From the NCBI GenBank assembly GCA_964652755.1, contig CAZZBP010000057.1, positions 1-14,463 of the forward strand: a stretch of 14,463 nucleotides of DNA, written 5' to 3'. The DNA is from UBA11795 sp964652755. Lineage in GTDB: Bacteria; Chloroflexota; Dehalococcoidia; Lucifugimonadales; UBA826. Below, in pieces: positions 1 to 7,590 of the stretch (position 1 is the stretch's first letter; the number at the start of each line of letters is the position of its first letter). The notes under the pieces are model-generated. The model did no database searches and had not been told where the DNA came from. It worked only from the letters and a program-made list of their open reading frames with translations. A program made the position numbers and the translations under genes.

Positions 1-12
1 ATTCACGAATTA

Positions 13-477
13 TCAACCATCATCCTGATCAATCATGTGCCTGATTACTGCTTTGGTGCATAGATAAGTACCCGTAACTTTGATATCCATTACCTTCTGG
101 AATATATCTTGATCAAGATCAAGAATTGGAACGCGATCTATCCCCCTTGCATATGCAGCATTGTTAATCAATATATCAACTCTGCCGAGCTCTTCCACGG
201 TTTTATCCACCATGCTTTGAACATCCTCAGCATTAGATACATCGACTTTGAGTGTGAGAGCACGTGTGCCTTCAGCTCGAACCTGTTCGGCGACACTTTC
301 TACATCCCTCCATCCAATTGCTTTCTCATCGTCAGGAAAAGTGGAAGGATCACGACCAGTACCGGTAACTACAACATCTGCCCCTAATCGAGCCAAGGCT
401 ACAGCTGCAGCTCTTCCAATGCCCCTAAGCCGACCTGCCCCTGTGATAATCGCAACCTTTCCGTCAAGCTCTCCCAT
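13..477 (-). pseudogene. SDR-family oxidoreductase, truncated before its catalytic Tyr/Lys
   Basis: This is the N-terminal half of a short-chain dehydrogenase/reductase, an NAD(P)-dependent alcohol or ketone oxidoreductase. From the ATG at 477 it reads 154 residues; complete SDRs have about 250. Visible are an ITGAG...GIG nucleotide-binding loop (residues 11-21, with two extra residues compared with TGxxxGxG), an adenine-contacting Asp in KVDV (D79) and the INNAA motif (104-108). At the position of the tetrad Asn the residue is Lys133. The frame ends in two adjacent stops, TGA (13-15) and TAA (10-12), just before the expected strand and Ser-Tyr-Lys active site. After them the same frame reads F-V-N, which fits the usual continuation, so I infer decay or sequence error, not a natural C-terminus. 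An ATG at 507 is also possible, but the one at 477 has GGGAG at 485-489, 7 nt upstream. The window edge hides the remainder. Confidence 0.65.
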
Positions 478-531
478 ATCTATACTCCCATTCCGGCTGA
501 TTGTCATGAAAATGTTTTGTAGGCGCTAGCG

Positions 532-560
532 AGTATATCCCAACGATCTGAACTACGCTA
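532..560 (-). promoter_or_regulatory. candidate promoter of the SDR gene
   Basis: On the minus strand TAGCGT (555-560) and TATACT (532-537) are separated by 17 bp. The -10 matches the consensus at 5 of 6 positions; the -35 is poor. Transcription would begin near 525 and leave a leader of about 48 nt before the ATG at 477. The -35 overlaps the stop codon of the hydrolase. This is a weak prediction resting on one good hexamer. Confidence 0.28.
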
Positions 561-1250
561 CGAGTCAGTCTTACTCGGCAAAAAGAGATGATTCCGAATC
601 CAGATCCCTACCAATCCCTTCAATTCTTGACCACACTCCCTAAGCCCGTGTCCAGCGCCTGGATAAAGTTTGAGTTCCTTCGGTTCCTGGGCCCATTCAA
701 GAATCCTTCTGGATGAGTCTGGAGATAGGACCGTATCATTCTCGCCGTGGACTAATAGAAGTGGTCTTGGAGAAACGTTTGCGACTTCTGACGCGCCGTA
801 AGTTTGACTCGACAGCGAAACGACTCCTTTAACAAGGTCGCTAAATGGAGCCGCTTTTATTACTACAGCTCCACCAAACGAGTGTCCGACAAGAAGAATA
901 TCCGTGTGACCGGTGCCGCCGAGAAACGAAACTGCAGCAAGTGTATCCATAACGCATTCCGTAAGATCGTTAGGCTTCCGATAGTTAGCTCTTATCGAAG
1001 TGATCTCTGGTGAAAGTTCGTTTCCAAGCATCCTGAAAAGTCCATCCCCTGGGCCATCAAACCCGCCCTTGGCTCCACTCACCCATACAACCCCTCGGCA
1101 GGTAGGTTTATTCGGATCGTGATGTATTATCGTTTGAATTGGACCTCGATTCGTCAACAACGTCAGCCCCCTGCCTAGTTGCTCCGGCGGAATATCCCAT
1201 TCCGCAAGCCCAGTGATTCCTATGGATATATCTTCGGATTCGCTAGGCAT
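558..1250 (-). CDS. alpha/beta hydrolase (dienelactone-hydrolase-like)
   Basis: A 230-residue alpha/beta-hydrolase-fold protein, probably cytoplasmic, since no signal peptide is visible. The nucleophile elbow is GHSFGG with Ser124, the acid is Asp172 in HGENDTV, and the base is His201 in GAGHG. The order, spacing and total length fit small dienelactone hydrolase or acyl-peptidase-like esterases. The substrate cannot be read from the sequence. The ATG at 1250 is chosen because AAGGA lies just upstream, overlapping the end of gatA; a longer reading frame starting at 1391 runs through gatA coding sequence and has no comparable signal. The gap to gatA is 10 nt, so it is probably translated from the same transcript as aminotransferase-gatC-gatA. 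Nothing in it appears damaged. Confidence 0.88.
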   Translation of the reverse strand: MPSESEDISIGITGLAEWDIPPEQLGRGLTLLTNRGPIQTIIHHDPNKPTCRGVVWVSGAKGGFDGPGDGLFRMLGNELSPEITSIRANYRKPNDLTECVMDTLAAVSFLGGTGHTDILLVGHSFGGAVVIKAAPFSDLVKGVVSLSSQTYGASEVANVSPRPLLLVHGENDTVLSPDSSRRILEWAQEPKELKLYPGAGHGLRECGQELKGLVGIWIRNHLFLPSKTDS

Positions 1251-1260
1251 ATTATCTTCC

Positions 1261-2724
1261 TTATAGAGAAGGAGTTTGCATATGCCAGTCTGTAGCCTGC
1301 TCGTAAGCATAAGCGGCCTGGAACAATTTTTGCTCTTGAAGTGCGCCTGACATGAACTGCAGTCCGACAGGCAGTCCATCAACGAAACCACCAGGAACAG
1401 ATATACCGGGTATACCAGCTATATTCGCCGGAATTGTAAATATATCGTTCAGGTACATCTGGAGAGGGTCATTTGCTTTATCGCCCAAATTAAAGGCTGT
1501 AGACGGCGAAGTCGGCATGGCAAGCACATCATATTCCTTAAATGCTTCTTCAAACTCCGCTCGGATCAGTGTTCGCACCTTTTGGGCTTTTAAGTAATAA
1601 GCATCATAGTAACCGGAGGACAGGGCGTAGGTCCCGAGCATTATTCGGCGTTTTACCTCAGGCCCGAATCCATCCTGCCTTGTTCTTTCGAGACCTTCCC
1701 ACATCGTTTCAGCATTTCTGTCCGAATGACCGTATTTAACGCCGTCATATCTGGAAAGGTTGGCCGATGCCTCAGATGGGGCAATTATGTAATAGACCGC
1801 CAGCGCGAACGCTGAATGAGGAAGGCTAGTCTCGCTAACTTTCGCTCCAAGCCCTTCCAGAACAGATATTGCATCTCGGATAGACCTCTCCACTTCAGGT
1901 TGTATTCCTTCGGTAAAGTACTCTATTGGAACACCAATACGGAACCCATCGAGACTTTCTCCTAAACTTTTGGAATAATCCGGGATTTCCACGTTAATCG
2001 AAGTCGAATCCCTCCTATCGTAGCCAGCTATTTGCGAAAGAACCAGAGCACTGTCCATAACATCAGTAGTCAGAGGACCTATCTGGTCCAAAGAACTCGC
2101 AAAAGCGACCAACCCATATCTGCTTACGAGACCGTATGTTGGTTTCATACCCACAACACCGCAAAAAGAGGCAGGTTGTCTGATACTACCACCAGTATCT
2201 GAACCAAGAGAAAAAGTACATTGTGATGCAGCAACCGCCGCCGCAGGTCCTCCGCTACTTCCGCCAGGCACTCTATCCAAATCCCAAGGGTTCCTTGTAG
2301 GTTTAATCGCAGAGTTCTCTGTGGAAGATCCCATGGCAAATTCATCCAAATTGCCTTTCCCAACCATAACAGCCCCCAATGACTTCAAACGCTCAGTAAC
2401 ATGAGAGTCATACGGAGGTACGAAATTTTCGAGCATATGGGAGGCACATGTAGTAAGCACATCTTTAGTGCAAAAATTGTCTTTCAGCTGCATAGGAATC
2501 CCCGTGAGTACCCCCTGTTCTCCCAGGGATATTAGACGATCCGCCAACAGCGCTTGTTGAGAAGCGACCTCTGACGTTACGGTGACGAAAGAATTGACTT
2601 CCCCTTCAATCTCCTCAATACGGGACAGGTAAGCATCGGTCAGCTCTACAGATGATAATTGTTTACTGTCAAGCAATTCGCGCGCACGACGAATAGTCAG
2701 ACCTCTAACGTCTATTCCTGTCAT
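1261..2724 (-). CDS. gatA: Asp-tRNA(Asn)/Glu-tRNA(Gln) amidotransferase subunit A
   Basis: A 487-residue amidase-signature protein and the glutaminase subunit of GatCAB, which converts misacylated Glu-tRNA(Gln) or Asp-tRNA(Asn) to the correct amide. The Ser-cis-Ser-Lys triad is visible as Lys81 (QLKDNF), Ser156 (GGSSGG) and Ser180 (DTGGSIRQPA). These lie at a constant offset of +2 from the triad of Staphylococcus aureus GatA. The KPTYGLVSRYGL segment (194-205) is also typical. Length matches the family (about 480-490). gatC lies directly upstream, 22 nt away, which separates this from stand-alone amidases. gatB is not in the window and must lie elsewhere if the complex is complete. Upstream of the ATG there is only a weak GGAT/CGG-type ribosome site, so coupling to gatC translation is plausible. 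Confidence 0.95.
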   Translation of the reverse strand: MTGIDVRGLTIRRARELLDSKQLSSVELTDAYLSRIEEIEGEVNSFVTVTSEVASQQALLADRLISLGEQGVLTGIPMQLKDNFCTKDVLTTCASHMLENFVPPYDSHVTERLKSLGAVMVGKGNLDEFAMGSSTENSAIKPTRNPWDLDRVPGGSSGGPAAAVAASQCTFSLGSDTGGSIRQPASFCGVVGMKPTYGLVSRYGLVAFASSLDQIGPLTTDVMDSALVLSQIAGYDRRDSTSINVEIPDYSKSLGESLDGFRIGVPIEYFTEGIQPEVERSIRDAISVLEGLGAKVSETSLPHSAFALAVYYIIAPSEASANLSRYDGVKYGHSDRNAETMWEGLERTRQDGFGPEVKRRIMLGTYALSSGYYDAYYLKAQKVRTLIRAEFEEAFKEYDVLAMPTSPSTAFNLGDKANDPLQMYLNDIFTIPANIAGIPGISVPGGFVDGLPVGLQFMSGALQEQKLFQAAYAYEQATDWHMQTPSL

Positions 2725-2746
2725 TTACCGATATCCAGCTATGAAA

Positions 2747-3046
2747 CTATTCAAGAACCGCGCGAACTCGTATGAAGTCTCCTTCGATTAAAGGAGCATT
2801 CGACAGGGCGTCTTTCAAGGGAATTGAATCACTTGAGATATCCTCGCGCATGACTGAATCCAGGTCAACAGAATGGCCTGTTGGTTCAACCCCTTCAGTA
2901 TCAACCTGCCTCAAAACCTCGATACTCTTAAGTATGTCGGCCATCTGATCTCTCATTATCTCAACCTCTTCATCAGTCATATTGATTCTGGTCAAGACGG
3001 AAAGATGCCTGACTTCTTCACTTGTAATCCGTATACCACTTGCCAT
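2747..3046 (-). CDS. gatC: Asp-tRNA(Asn)/Glu-tRNA(Gln) amidotransferase subunit C
   Basis: A 99-residue protein of normal GatC size, the small belt-like subunit that holds GatA and GatB together. The N-terminal helix carries the family pattern I-T-x-E-E-V-x-H-L-x-x-L-x-R (residues 7-20), followed by a helix ending in I-L-x-x-I-E-x-L. A middle segment GVEPTGHSVDL and a C-terminal LREDIxxD-type stretch (here VMREDISSD) are also characteristic. The ribosome site GAGG stands 7 nt before the ATG. The aminotransferase stop is 3 nt upstream, so the two are almost certainly co-transcribed, and gatA follows after 22 nt. The identification is secure from motif order and from the gatA neighbour. Confidence 0.93.
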   Translation of the reverse strand: MASGIRITSEEVRHLSVLTRINMTDEEVEIMRDQMADILKSIEVLRQVDTEGVEPTGHSVDLDSVMREDISSDSIPLKDALSNAPLIEGDFIRVRAVLE

Positions 3047-3049
3047 TTA

Positions 3050-4249
3050 TTAACCTCGAAAAAATCCCTCTTTTTCAAACACATCGGCGAGGATAGCTAT
3101 GCCTTTTTCAATTTCTTCGGGGCTATTGTGGCTGTAAGTCAACCTTAGTTTATTTCTCGCCTTCCGATCCGCCCGAAATACTGGCCCCGGATTGTACTTC
3201 ACTCCTCGGACGACTGCTCTTTCCAGTGCATCCCATGTATCTGCCCCCTCAGGTAACTCTACCCATAGCATCATCCCTCCACTAGGTTCCGTCCAGCTGC
3301 AAGAAGGAGGAAAATATTCACCCAGTGATCTCAATAACGCGTCACGCTTTTCCCGGAGCGAGTTAGCTACTCCTGACACGTATTTATCTCTGTGACCCCG
3401 AAGATACTCATGTACTGCCATGGAGGTGAGATGGCTCGGACTCATTCCGAAACCCACCTTTTGCAACGGTTGTCTTGCATTTTCAGGAAAGGCCCCAAAG
3501 CCAATACGTAATCCGCATCCAAGCAGTTTCGTAAAGGCCGATAGGTATATAACTCCTTCCTGTTCATCCAACCCCATCATCGCAGGCGGCAGGGTCGGGC
3601 CGTCAATGCGGAAATCAGCGTAAGATTCGTTCTCCACAATTGGTATTCCGTATCGATTGGAAATATCAACGACTTGTTTTCGCCTTTCAAGGCTCATAGT
3701 GGAACCTGTCGGGTTGTGATAGACCGGAATGGTGTAGATCATCTTGGGCTGAATATCTTCTGATATTTTCTTCTTAATCTCTTCCTCCAGTCTCTCGGGT
3801 AGCATCCCATCTTCATCCATGTCGATGTGTATTGGTCTCGCACCTTTTTTCAAAAACATGTTAAGACTGCCGTGGTAGCAATATTCATCCATCATGACAA
3901 CATCACCCGGTTCAACGAACGCATCCACAATAGTCTGGCATGCTCCCCCCGCTCCACTTGAAAGAAATACATTGTCCTCGGAGACATCGATTCCACGGTT
4001 ATCACTGAGTTGATCTGCTATCAGTTGTCTGAGGCCCAAGTGGCCAAGTGGGGGCGGATAGGTACTAAGATCTCGACCCTCTCTATCGACAGCTCTCCCT
4101 GCTGCTTTAGCAAATTCCGCTACATCCATAGCATCTGGATCTGTATAAGTTACAGAGAATATATATTCCACGTCCTCTTTCAGCCCAGACGGCATTTCAA
4201 TATCCGGTGGAAGAGATCTTGATATTAGTTCATTGAAGTTGAGGGGCAT
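3050..4249 (-). CDS. PLP-dependent class I/II aminotransferase, Asp-to-Asn variant
   Basis: A 399-residue fold-type I PLP enzyme, resembling the catalytic domain found in 2-aminoadipate aminotransferases and MocR proteins, without a DNA-binding domain. Visible are the SSGAGGACQ phosphate loop (97-105), the HNPTG motif (178-182), the PLP-binding Lys241 in AFTKLLGCGLRIG, the PSGGMMLWVELP strand (322-333) and Arg369 in KLRLTYS for the substrate carboxylate. The residue that should be the pyridine-nitrogen Asp (Asp222 of aspartate aminotransferase) is Asn207 in VENESY; its 28-residue distance from the NPTG Asn and 3-residue distance from the PLP Tyr (Tyr210) fix the alignment. Typical members read EDDPY or EDDCY here. 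GGAG lies 6 nt before the ATG and a perfect dyad lies just upstream. It leads into gatC-gatA. Substrate unknown. Confidence 0.9.
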   Translation of the reverse strand: MPLNFNELISRSLPPDIEMPSGLKEDVEYIFSVTYTDPDAMDVAEFAKAAGRAVDREGRDLSTYPPPLGHLGLRQLIADQLSDNRGIDVSEDNVFLSSGAGGACQTIVDAFVEPGDVVMMDEYCYHGSLNMFLKKGARPIHIDMDEDGMLPERLEEEIKKKISEDIQPKMIYTIPVYHNPTGSTMSLERRKQVVDISNRYGIPIVENESYADFRIDGPTLPPAMMGLDEQEGVIYLSAFTKLLGCGLRIGFGAFPENARQPLQKVGFGMSPSHLTSMAVHEYLRGHRDKYVSGVANSLREKRDALLRSLGEYFPPSCSWTEPSGGMMLWVELPEGADTWDALERAVVRGVKYNPGPVFRADRKARNKLRLTYSHNSPEEIEKGIAILADVFEKEGFFRG

Positions 4250-4261
4250 TTCTTACTCCGA

Positions 4262-4287
4262 TAATGTCAGGAATTTTCCTGACATTA
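4262..4287. repeat. perfect 11-bp inverted repeat ahead of the aminotransferase
   Basis: TAATGTCAGGA (4262-4272) is exactly repeated in inverse orientation at 4277-4287, with a 4-nt loop (ATTT). It lies between the old stop of the Gfo/Idh gene (4291-4293) and the aminotransferase ribosome site (4256-4259). No T-run follows on either strand, so an intrinsic terminator is unlikely. A repressor operator or a stable mRNA 5' hairpin is more plausible; neither is shown by the sequence alone. Confidence 0.75.
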
Positions 4288-4290
4288 AGT

Positions 4291-5327
4291 CTAGAACGGA
4301 AGGTTAATTTTCTTCCCCGACTGGGCACTCCTTGTGACCGCTTCCGTAAATTCCATGTAGCGTACTCCGTCCTGAAAAGAAGTATGTGTTATCTCCTCCA
4401 ATCCTCTAATCGCATTTATGAATTCCTCTTCTACTCGCCAGCCACCAGCCAGTTCTGGTCTGATGGCAATCTCAACCCGGTATCATTTTACTGACCGCCA
4501 TACACCTTTAAGTTGGCCCCGTCGACATGTAGGGTTCCCTCTGTACCGTATATCCACACAGCATTGTCTGGTGCATGACCCAAAACGTCGCTGAAACGTA
4601 TATGGAGGGTAGGGCCTGAAAACATTTCGCATAGTATTTCAACATGATCTGGGACAGAGATGACGTGCGATTTACCTGACTCATCCTTCCGATTCCTTAC
4701 GGTTGTTCGCGTAAGAGCCTGCACCGTTGATGCCGGACCAATCCATCTCATCATAGCCTCGTACCAAATTCCAAGACCCATGATGTTAAATCCACTAAAG
4801 TCCCGACTTTGCCGCCAATGAAAGGGTTTCTTCACATCTACAAACCCGCCTTGGGTAATGGAAGCATCTACGGACAAGACGTCTCCAACATACCCTTCTT
4901 CAATTAGCTCTTTAATCGTCTTATCAAGATTCAACGTGTGTGGTGCCGGGACAATCTGGGTTACTTGGTCAGGATGGTGCCTTGCAGCCTCTAGCATAAT
5001 ATGAGCGTCTGCAGCATCCAGGGCCATTCGAGCCTCTGTCATAACATGCTTCCCATGTTCGAGGGACTCTAACACCAGTGCACAGTGCATATACGGCCAC
5101 GTTCCAACGCAGATAGCGTCAATGTCAGGGTCCGCAACAAGCTCCTCCCAGCTGTCGTACACGTTCTCTATTCCAAATTCATCCGCTACCCGCTGGCCAG
5201 ACTCCTTACTTCGATTACAAACTCCAAAAACCGTAACTCCGTCTATGGCGACAAAACCGGGGATGTGTCTGAGTCTCGTATTGCCACCAGCGCCTATGAG
5301 ACCAATGTTGATCGTCTGAGATGTCAT
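4291..5327 (-). pseudogene. Gfo/Idh/MocA-family dehydrogenase with nonsense codon and frameshift
   Basis: An NAD(P)-dependent oxidoreductase of the Gfo/Idh/MocA family, which acts on sugars, inositols or related polyols. The Rossmann motif is GLIGAGG (9-15). The usual EKP motif is replaced by EAR (98-100) in HVMTEARMA, and the C-terminal domain begins around residue 120. The main frame stops at TAA (4488-4490) after 279 residues. About eight codons on, a single base appears to be missing in the G-run at 4476-4478. The other frame then continues with the expected family C-terminus, including GGWRVEEEF, NAIRG and DGVRYMEF, to TAG at 4291-4293, for a restored length of about 345 residues, the family norm. 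A shortened 279-residue protein could still be made but would lack part of the beta-sheet domain. The ATG at 5327 has GGGAG upstream at a rather long distance. Confidence 0.8.
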
Positions 5328-5400
5328 TTCTAGTTATTCTCCCGAGTCGAATTAGCTGTGGGTTGTAAGGTATATCGCTAAGTCAAATTCAAGCAGGTAA

Positions 5401-5429
5401 ATTATATTTGAGCAACTGACATGCGTCTA
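5401..5429 (-). promoter_or_regulatory. sigma-70-type promoter of the Gfo/Idh gene
   Basis: On the minus strand TAGACG (5424-5429, 4 of 6 matches to TTGACA) and a perfect TATAAT (5401-5406) are separated by 17 bp. The start point would be near 5393, giving a leader of about 65 nt before the ATG at 5327. It sits in the 107-bp gap after the FAD oxidase, the only sizeable gap between 7600 and 4300, and may also drive the downstream aminotransferase-gatC-gatA unit. The same TTAGACG heptamer occurs at -35 of the aldolase promoter. Confidence 0.55.
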
Positions 5430-5434
5430 ATTGA

Positions 5435-6652
5435 TCATAGTTCCTTGATACATCTGGATGGATCTGATTCGAGGAGTGTTGGATGTGCCTCATCCCTAGA
5501 AACTAAGTCTGCCACAAGTTGTCCTGCTGAAGGTCCCCGCCCAAAACCCGAAGAGCAGAGACCGGTTACTATGAAGAGTTTATCCCTGCCTGGAACGCGT
5601 CCAATTATTGGACTGCCATCTTGTGAGAACGGCATGAGTCCCGACCAAGTTCTATTGACAGATAGGTCGGAAAGAACCGGCAAAACTTCTGTCGCATGCC
5701 CCTTATTGGTCTCGATACCAGCAAAGTCTGTACCCCTATCGAAACCGAGCAATTCCCTGTCACCACCAAAGACTATCTCTCCGTTGCCTCTTTGCCTACC
5801 GTAAAGGTGACGAGTCACTCTCACAGAACCATCATGTGTGAGTTCTGGAGGGGAGGCGTCGTCTGTTACCGGGGTGTGACTCCAAAAATGAGAGGACTCC
5901 ATTGATGAAATTGTGTGGAATATCCGGGGAGGCATACTCTCTGTCGCCCACATTTGTCCCCTCACAGGAACGACAGGGATTCTAAGCCCCAACATTTCTC
6001 CTATCGAGGCTGTCCAGGCACCGGTAGCTAAGACAAGCGCTTCAGAATTATACGATTGTTCTTGGGTTTCGACGATCCAAGACCTCCCTGTGTATGTGAT
6101 AAATTTGACTTCGGCCCTCGTTATAAGCGCAGCACCACATGCAACCGCAGCATCAGCCAATGCCCTCGTAGCCTTTATTGGATCAGCCTGCCCTCTTAAA
6201 GGGGAATACAAATAACCCGGAAGATCTGGATTTAACTCCGGCTCAATAGTGCGCGCCTCACGGGAGGTCATTAATTCCGTGCTAAATCCCCCCGCTCGTA
6301 GTGAGGCTGTCCTTTGCAGCGCATATTCGTATTGAATATCATTATGAATGGCAGTCATCGAGCCCGATTGACGAAACTCGACATCATATCCCATGTCCAA
6401 TTCGAGCTGTCTAAATATTTCAAGACTGCCCATTGTCAAGTGCTCCTGAAGTCCCGGGGTGTTTCCCCATCCCAAAGCTCCAATAGACCCAGCGTTAAGT
6501 CCCGAAGCTTCTCCTGCCACTTCCCCACGTTCAAGAAGGGTAACTTTTATGCCAAATTTTCCTAGAAAGTAAGCCGCCGAACAACCGGCAATGCCACCCC
6601 CTATTACAAGGACATCGGTACCCTTGAATGGGGTCTCCATCCCATTAGCCAC
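5435..6652 (-). CDS. FAD-dependent amine/D-amino-acid oxidase family protein
   Basis: A 405-residue flavoprotein of the DAO superfamily (glycine oxidase, sarcosine oxidase, DadA type), which oxidises C-N bonds of small amines or amino acids to an imine. The N-terminal dinucleotide fold is clear: VLVIGGGIAG (14-23) with Glu41 in LLER binding the ribose, followed by GEASGLNAGSIG (47-58), typical of the second FAD contact. Near the C-terminus GSPIIGRVPG and GLCSSGFGRGPSAG form the remaining flavin-binding strand and loop. There are no membrane segments. The start is GTG at 6652: AAGGAG lies at 6662-6667, 9 nt away, while the ATG four codons later would be about 21 nt from it. It follows the SMP-30 gene by 29 nt in the aldolase operon. 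The substrate is not deducible. Confidence 0.9.
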   Translation of the reverse strand: MANGMETPFKGTDVLVIGGGIAGCSAAYFLGKFGIKVTLLERGEVAGEASGLNAGSIGALGWGNTPGLQEHLTMGSLEIFRQLELDMGYDVEFRQSGSMTAIHNDIQYEYALQRTASLRAGGFSTELMTSREARTIEPELNPDLPGYLYSPLRGQADPIKATRALADAAVACGAALITRAEVKFITYTGRSWIVETQEQSYNSEALVLATGAWTASIGEMLGLRIPVVPVRGQMWATESMPPRIFHTISSMESSHFWSHTPVTDDASPPELTHDGSVRVTRHLYGRQRGNGEIVFGGDRELLGFDRGTDFAGIETNKGHATEVLPVLSDLSVNRTWSGLMPFSQDGSPIIGRVPGRDKLFIVTGLCSSGFGRGPSAGQLVADLVSRDEAHPTLLESDPSRCIKEL

Positions 6653-6681
6653 TAAGTTGAACTCCTTCAGACATCGCCCAT

Positions 6682-7578
6682 TTATGAGTTGGGATAGTTG
6701 AGCCTTCCCTTCCTATCCGTAAAAGCCCTCAACAGGAATCCGTCACCAGTAGTGACGAATAAAGTTGATAGGTCATCCCCTCCAAATGTACAGTTTGTTG
6801 GCCTATCAAAAGGAGTCGGATGCGTCTCGATAATATCTCCAGAAGAGGAAAATACATAAACCATCGGACCAGGTCCTCCCTCTTCGTATCCGGCACAAGC
6901 AACTATATTTCCTTCAGTGTCCAAAACCATCCCATCTACTCCCCGGTACGCACCAAAATCGTGTAGAACCTTATGCTCTGCAAGACTTCCGTCAGGGTTT
7001 ATCGGATACGCTCTGAGTTCTCGTTTTTCCTCCGGAAGCCGGCCACTTTGGGCGACAAAAAGTGTTTTGTAATCCAACGAGAACAGGAGGCCGTTCGGAC
7101 GTGTTGTGTCAAAGGTAACTCTCGTGACGGTGGAATGATCTCCCTCTGTATCTATGCAATAAACCGAGTCGTGCTCAATTTCTTTGTTTGATCTGTCCAT
7201 GCTCCAATCGCCACCAGGTCCTTCATAGTACGGATCGGTAAACCACACTCTCCCCCCTAGATCCACCGCCAAGTCGTTAGGAACGTTAAATTTCATTCCT
7301 TCAAATTCATCAGCCAAGACAGTCACATCCTCTCCATCATACCTGACTACCCTGCGAGCACCTCCCTCGCACGCATAAAGTCTTCCTGCCGAATCAAAGG
7401 CAAGGCCATTTGCATGGTTTGTCCCCTCTCTGAATGTAGTGGACGAACTAGTGACAGGATCAAACTTCTGTATCACGCTCCCCGGGATAAAAGTGAATAG
7501 GATCGATTCCCCATCCCAGACAGGTCCTTCTGTCGTACCACCATATGGGCCATTAACGGGTATAAAGTTCCAGGGCAT
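6682..7578 (-). CDS. SMP-30/gluconolactonase-family protein
   Basis: A 298-residue six-bladed beta-propeller of the SMP-30/gluconolactonase/LRE family, which hydrolyses sugar lactones using one divalent metal. Expected ligands are present: Glu17 (TEGPVW), Asn162 (RPNGLLFS) and Asp215 (GVDGMVLD), with Asn101 (VPNDLAVD) at the substrate-contact position. FTDPYYEG (113-120) is also typical. Length is normal and no signal peptide is visible, so it is probably cytoplasmic. GAGGA stands about 7 nt before the ATG. The aldolase stop is 12 nt upstream and the FAD oxidase begins 29 nt downstream, which supports one transcription unit and a role in opening a lactone in the same pathway. Confidence 0.92.
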   Translation of the reverse strand: MPWNFIPVNGPYGGTTEGPVWDGESILFTFIPGSVIQKFDPVTSSSTTFREGTNHANGLAFDSAGRLYACEGGARRVVRYDGEDVTVLADEFEGMKFNVPNDLAVDLGGRVWFTDPYYEGPGGDWSMDRSNKEIEHDSVYCIDTEGDHSTVTRVTFDTTRPNGLLFSLDYKTLFVAQSGRLPEEKRELRAYPINPDGSLAEHKVLHDFGAYRGVDGMVLDTEGNIVACAGYEEGGPGPMVYVFSSSGDIIETHPTPFDRPTNCTFGGDDLSTLFVTTGDGFLLRAFTDRKGRLNYPNS

Positions 7579-7590
7579 TTGAAATCCTCT

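Noticed and set aside
13..15. TGA of the SDR as a selenocysteine codon.
   Set aside because: It is followed directly by TAA, and SDRs are not known to use selenocysteine at this position.
1251..1391. N-terminal extension of the alpha/beta hydrolase up to 1391.
   Set aside because: The added residues are translated from gatA sequence in another frame and do not look like protein; the ATG at 1250 has its own ribosome site.
2532..2538. A third copy of TTAGACG, on the plus strand.
   Set aside because: It lies inside gatA in antisense orientation with no -10 at 16-18 bp.
4262..4287. The 11-bp dyad as an intrinsic terminator of the Gfo/Idh gene.
   Set aside because: No T-run follows on either strand, and the stem is AT-rich at its base.
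4264..4494. Plus-strand reading frame of 76 residues over the Gfo/Idh tail.
   Set aside because: It has no ribosome site or family resemblance and is antisense to the recognisable Gfo/Idh C-terminus.
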